Part shown: piece by piece, positions 58,635-58,690 of the stretch
How the letters are laid out: each line of letters begins with the position of its first letter
Position numbering within the stretch: the first letter of the stretch is position 1
Assembly: GCA_022616275.1 (NCBI GenBank)
Contig: JAKEFB010000174.1
Location: 1 to 58,690, forward strand
Direction: 5' to 3'
From: Chloroflexota bacterium
GTDB taxonomy: Bacteria; Chloroflexota; Anaerolineae; Promineifilales; Promineifilaceae
Length of the DNA stretch: 58,690 bases
Program-made: the position numbers and the translations under genes
The notes under the pieces: model-generated
The model's input: the letters and a program-made list of their open reading frames with translations, nothing else
What the model was told of the DNA's origin: nothing
The model's database searches: none

Positions 58635-58690
58635 ATGAACGGGCGCGAGCGCCTTCGAGCGCGTTTGGCTGGTTTTCTCTCTGGCCTGGC
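58635..58690 (+). CDS. Possible start of an unidentified CDS (truncated by window end)
   Basis: The frame reads M-N-G-R-E-R-L-R-A-R-L-A-G-F-L-S-G-L and is open to the edge. It has no clear ribosome site and its ATG lies inside the GGGGTGTGGTTATG repeat, so the true start may be elsewhere. Family not recognisable. Confidence 0.3.
   Translation, partial: MNGRERLRARLAGFLSGL

Noticed and set aside
1-58690. tRNA or rRNA genes, insertion sequences, phage or plasmid functions
   Set aside because: I looked for TTCRA arms, transposase and integrase motifs and found none that I can support.

Overview
The window looks like a contig from a filamentous or free-living member of the Chloroflexota (Anaerolineae/Ardenticatenia type). 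The reasons are moderately high GC (roughly 60% by eye), a very high load of multidomain PAS/GAF histidine kinases, lipoproteins with short lipoboxes, leaderless-looking promoters next to Shine-Dalgarno genes, and intergenic spaces full of short tandem repeats and REP-like palindromes. The hexamer GGCCGG/CCGGCC is visibly over-represented. This assignment is an inference from gene style; no rRNA or other phylogenetic marker is present.

Layout. 1-2.7 kb: start of a DUF574-type methyltransferase, an NTF2-like protein, a single-domain response regulator and a cNMP-binding histidine kinase. 2.9-6.1 kb: class III aminotransferase and a D-aminoacylase-type amidohydrolase. 6.2-9.5 kb: NarL-type kinase/regulator pair with ATGA overlap. 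9.7-12.7 kb: Nudix-2H phosphoesterase fusion, MscL with a zinc ribbon, ATP-grasp ligase. 12.8-20.4 kb: hybrid kinase, fasciclin lipoprotein, Bax-inhibitor-1 protein, SirB1-like protein, small stress protein, patatin. 20.6-25.5 kb: ClpB and a 7TM-type kinase. 25.8-28.4 kb: a metal operon (multicopper oxidase, ZIP transporter, cupredoxin) behind a promoter overlapped by a DtxR/MntR-like palindrome. 28.5-38.8 kb: hybrid kinase, hpt, and an oligopeptide-binding lipoprotein followed by two more kinases. 39.1-46.9 kb: cytochrome P450, glycosidase lipoprotein, ABC-2 exporter, monooxygenase plus Fe-ADH, EEP-family phosphodiesterase. 47.1-50.3 kb: a tandemly duplicated PhoX-like secreted protein. 50.5-58.4 kb: dCache kinase, methyltransferase remnant, zinc-ribbon/PQQ-propeller protein, large 7TM kinase. 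The window ends with a consensus sigma-70 promoter and a strong terminator about 100 nt later, a candidate small RNA or leader.

How it works together. Nine histidine kinases but only two free response regulators, one of them with a DNA-binding domain, point to a many-to-few signalling network. The most striking non-genic structure is at gene 3' ends. At least eight CDSs stop inside, or within a few bases of, a dispersed repeat or palindrome, and the repeat often supplies the stop codon or the last residues. Several unrelated heptamer/octamer tandem repeats, similar in style to cyanobacterial STRRs, fill other gaps.
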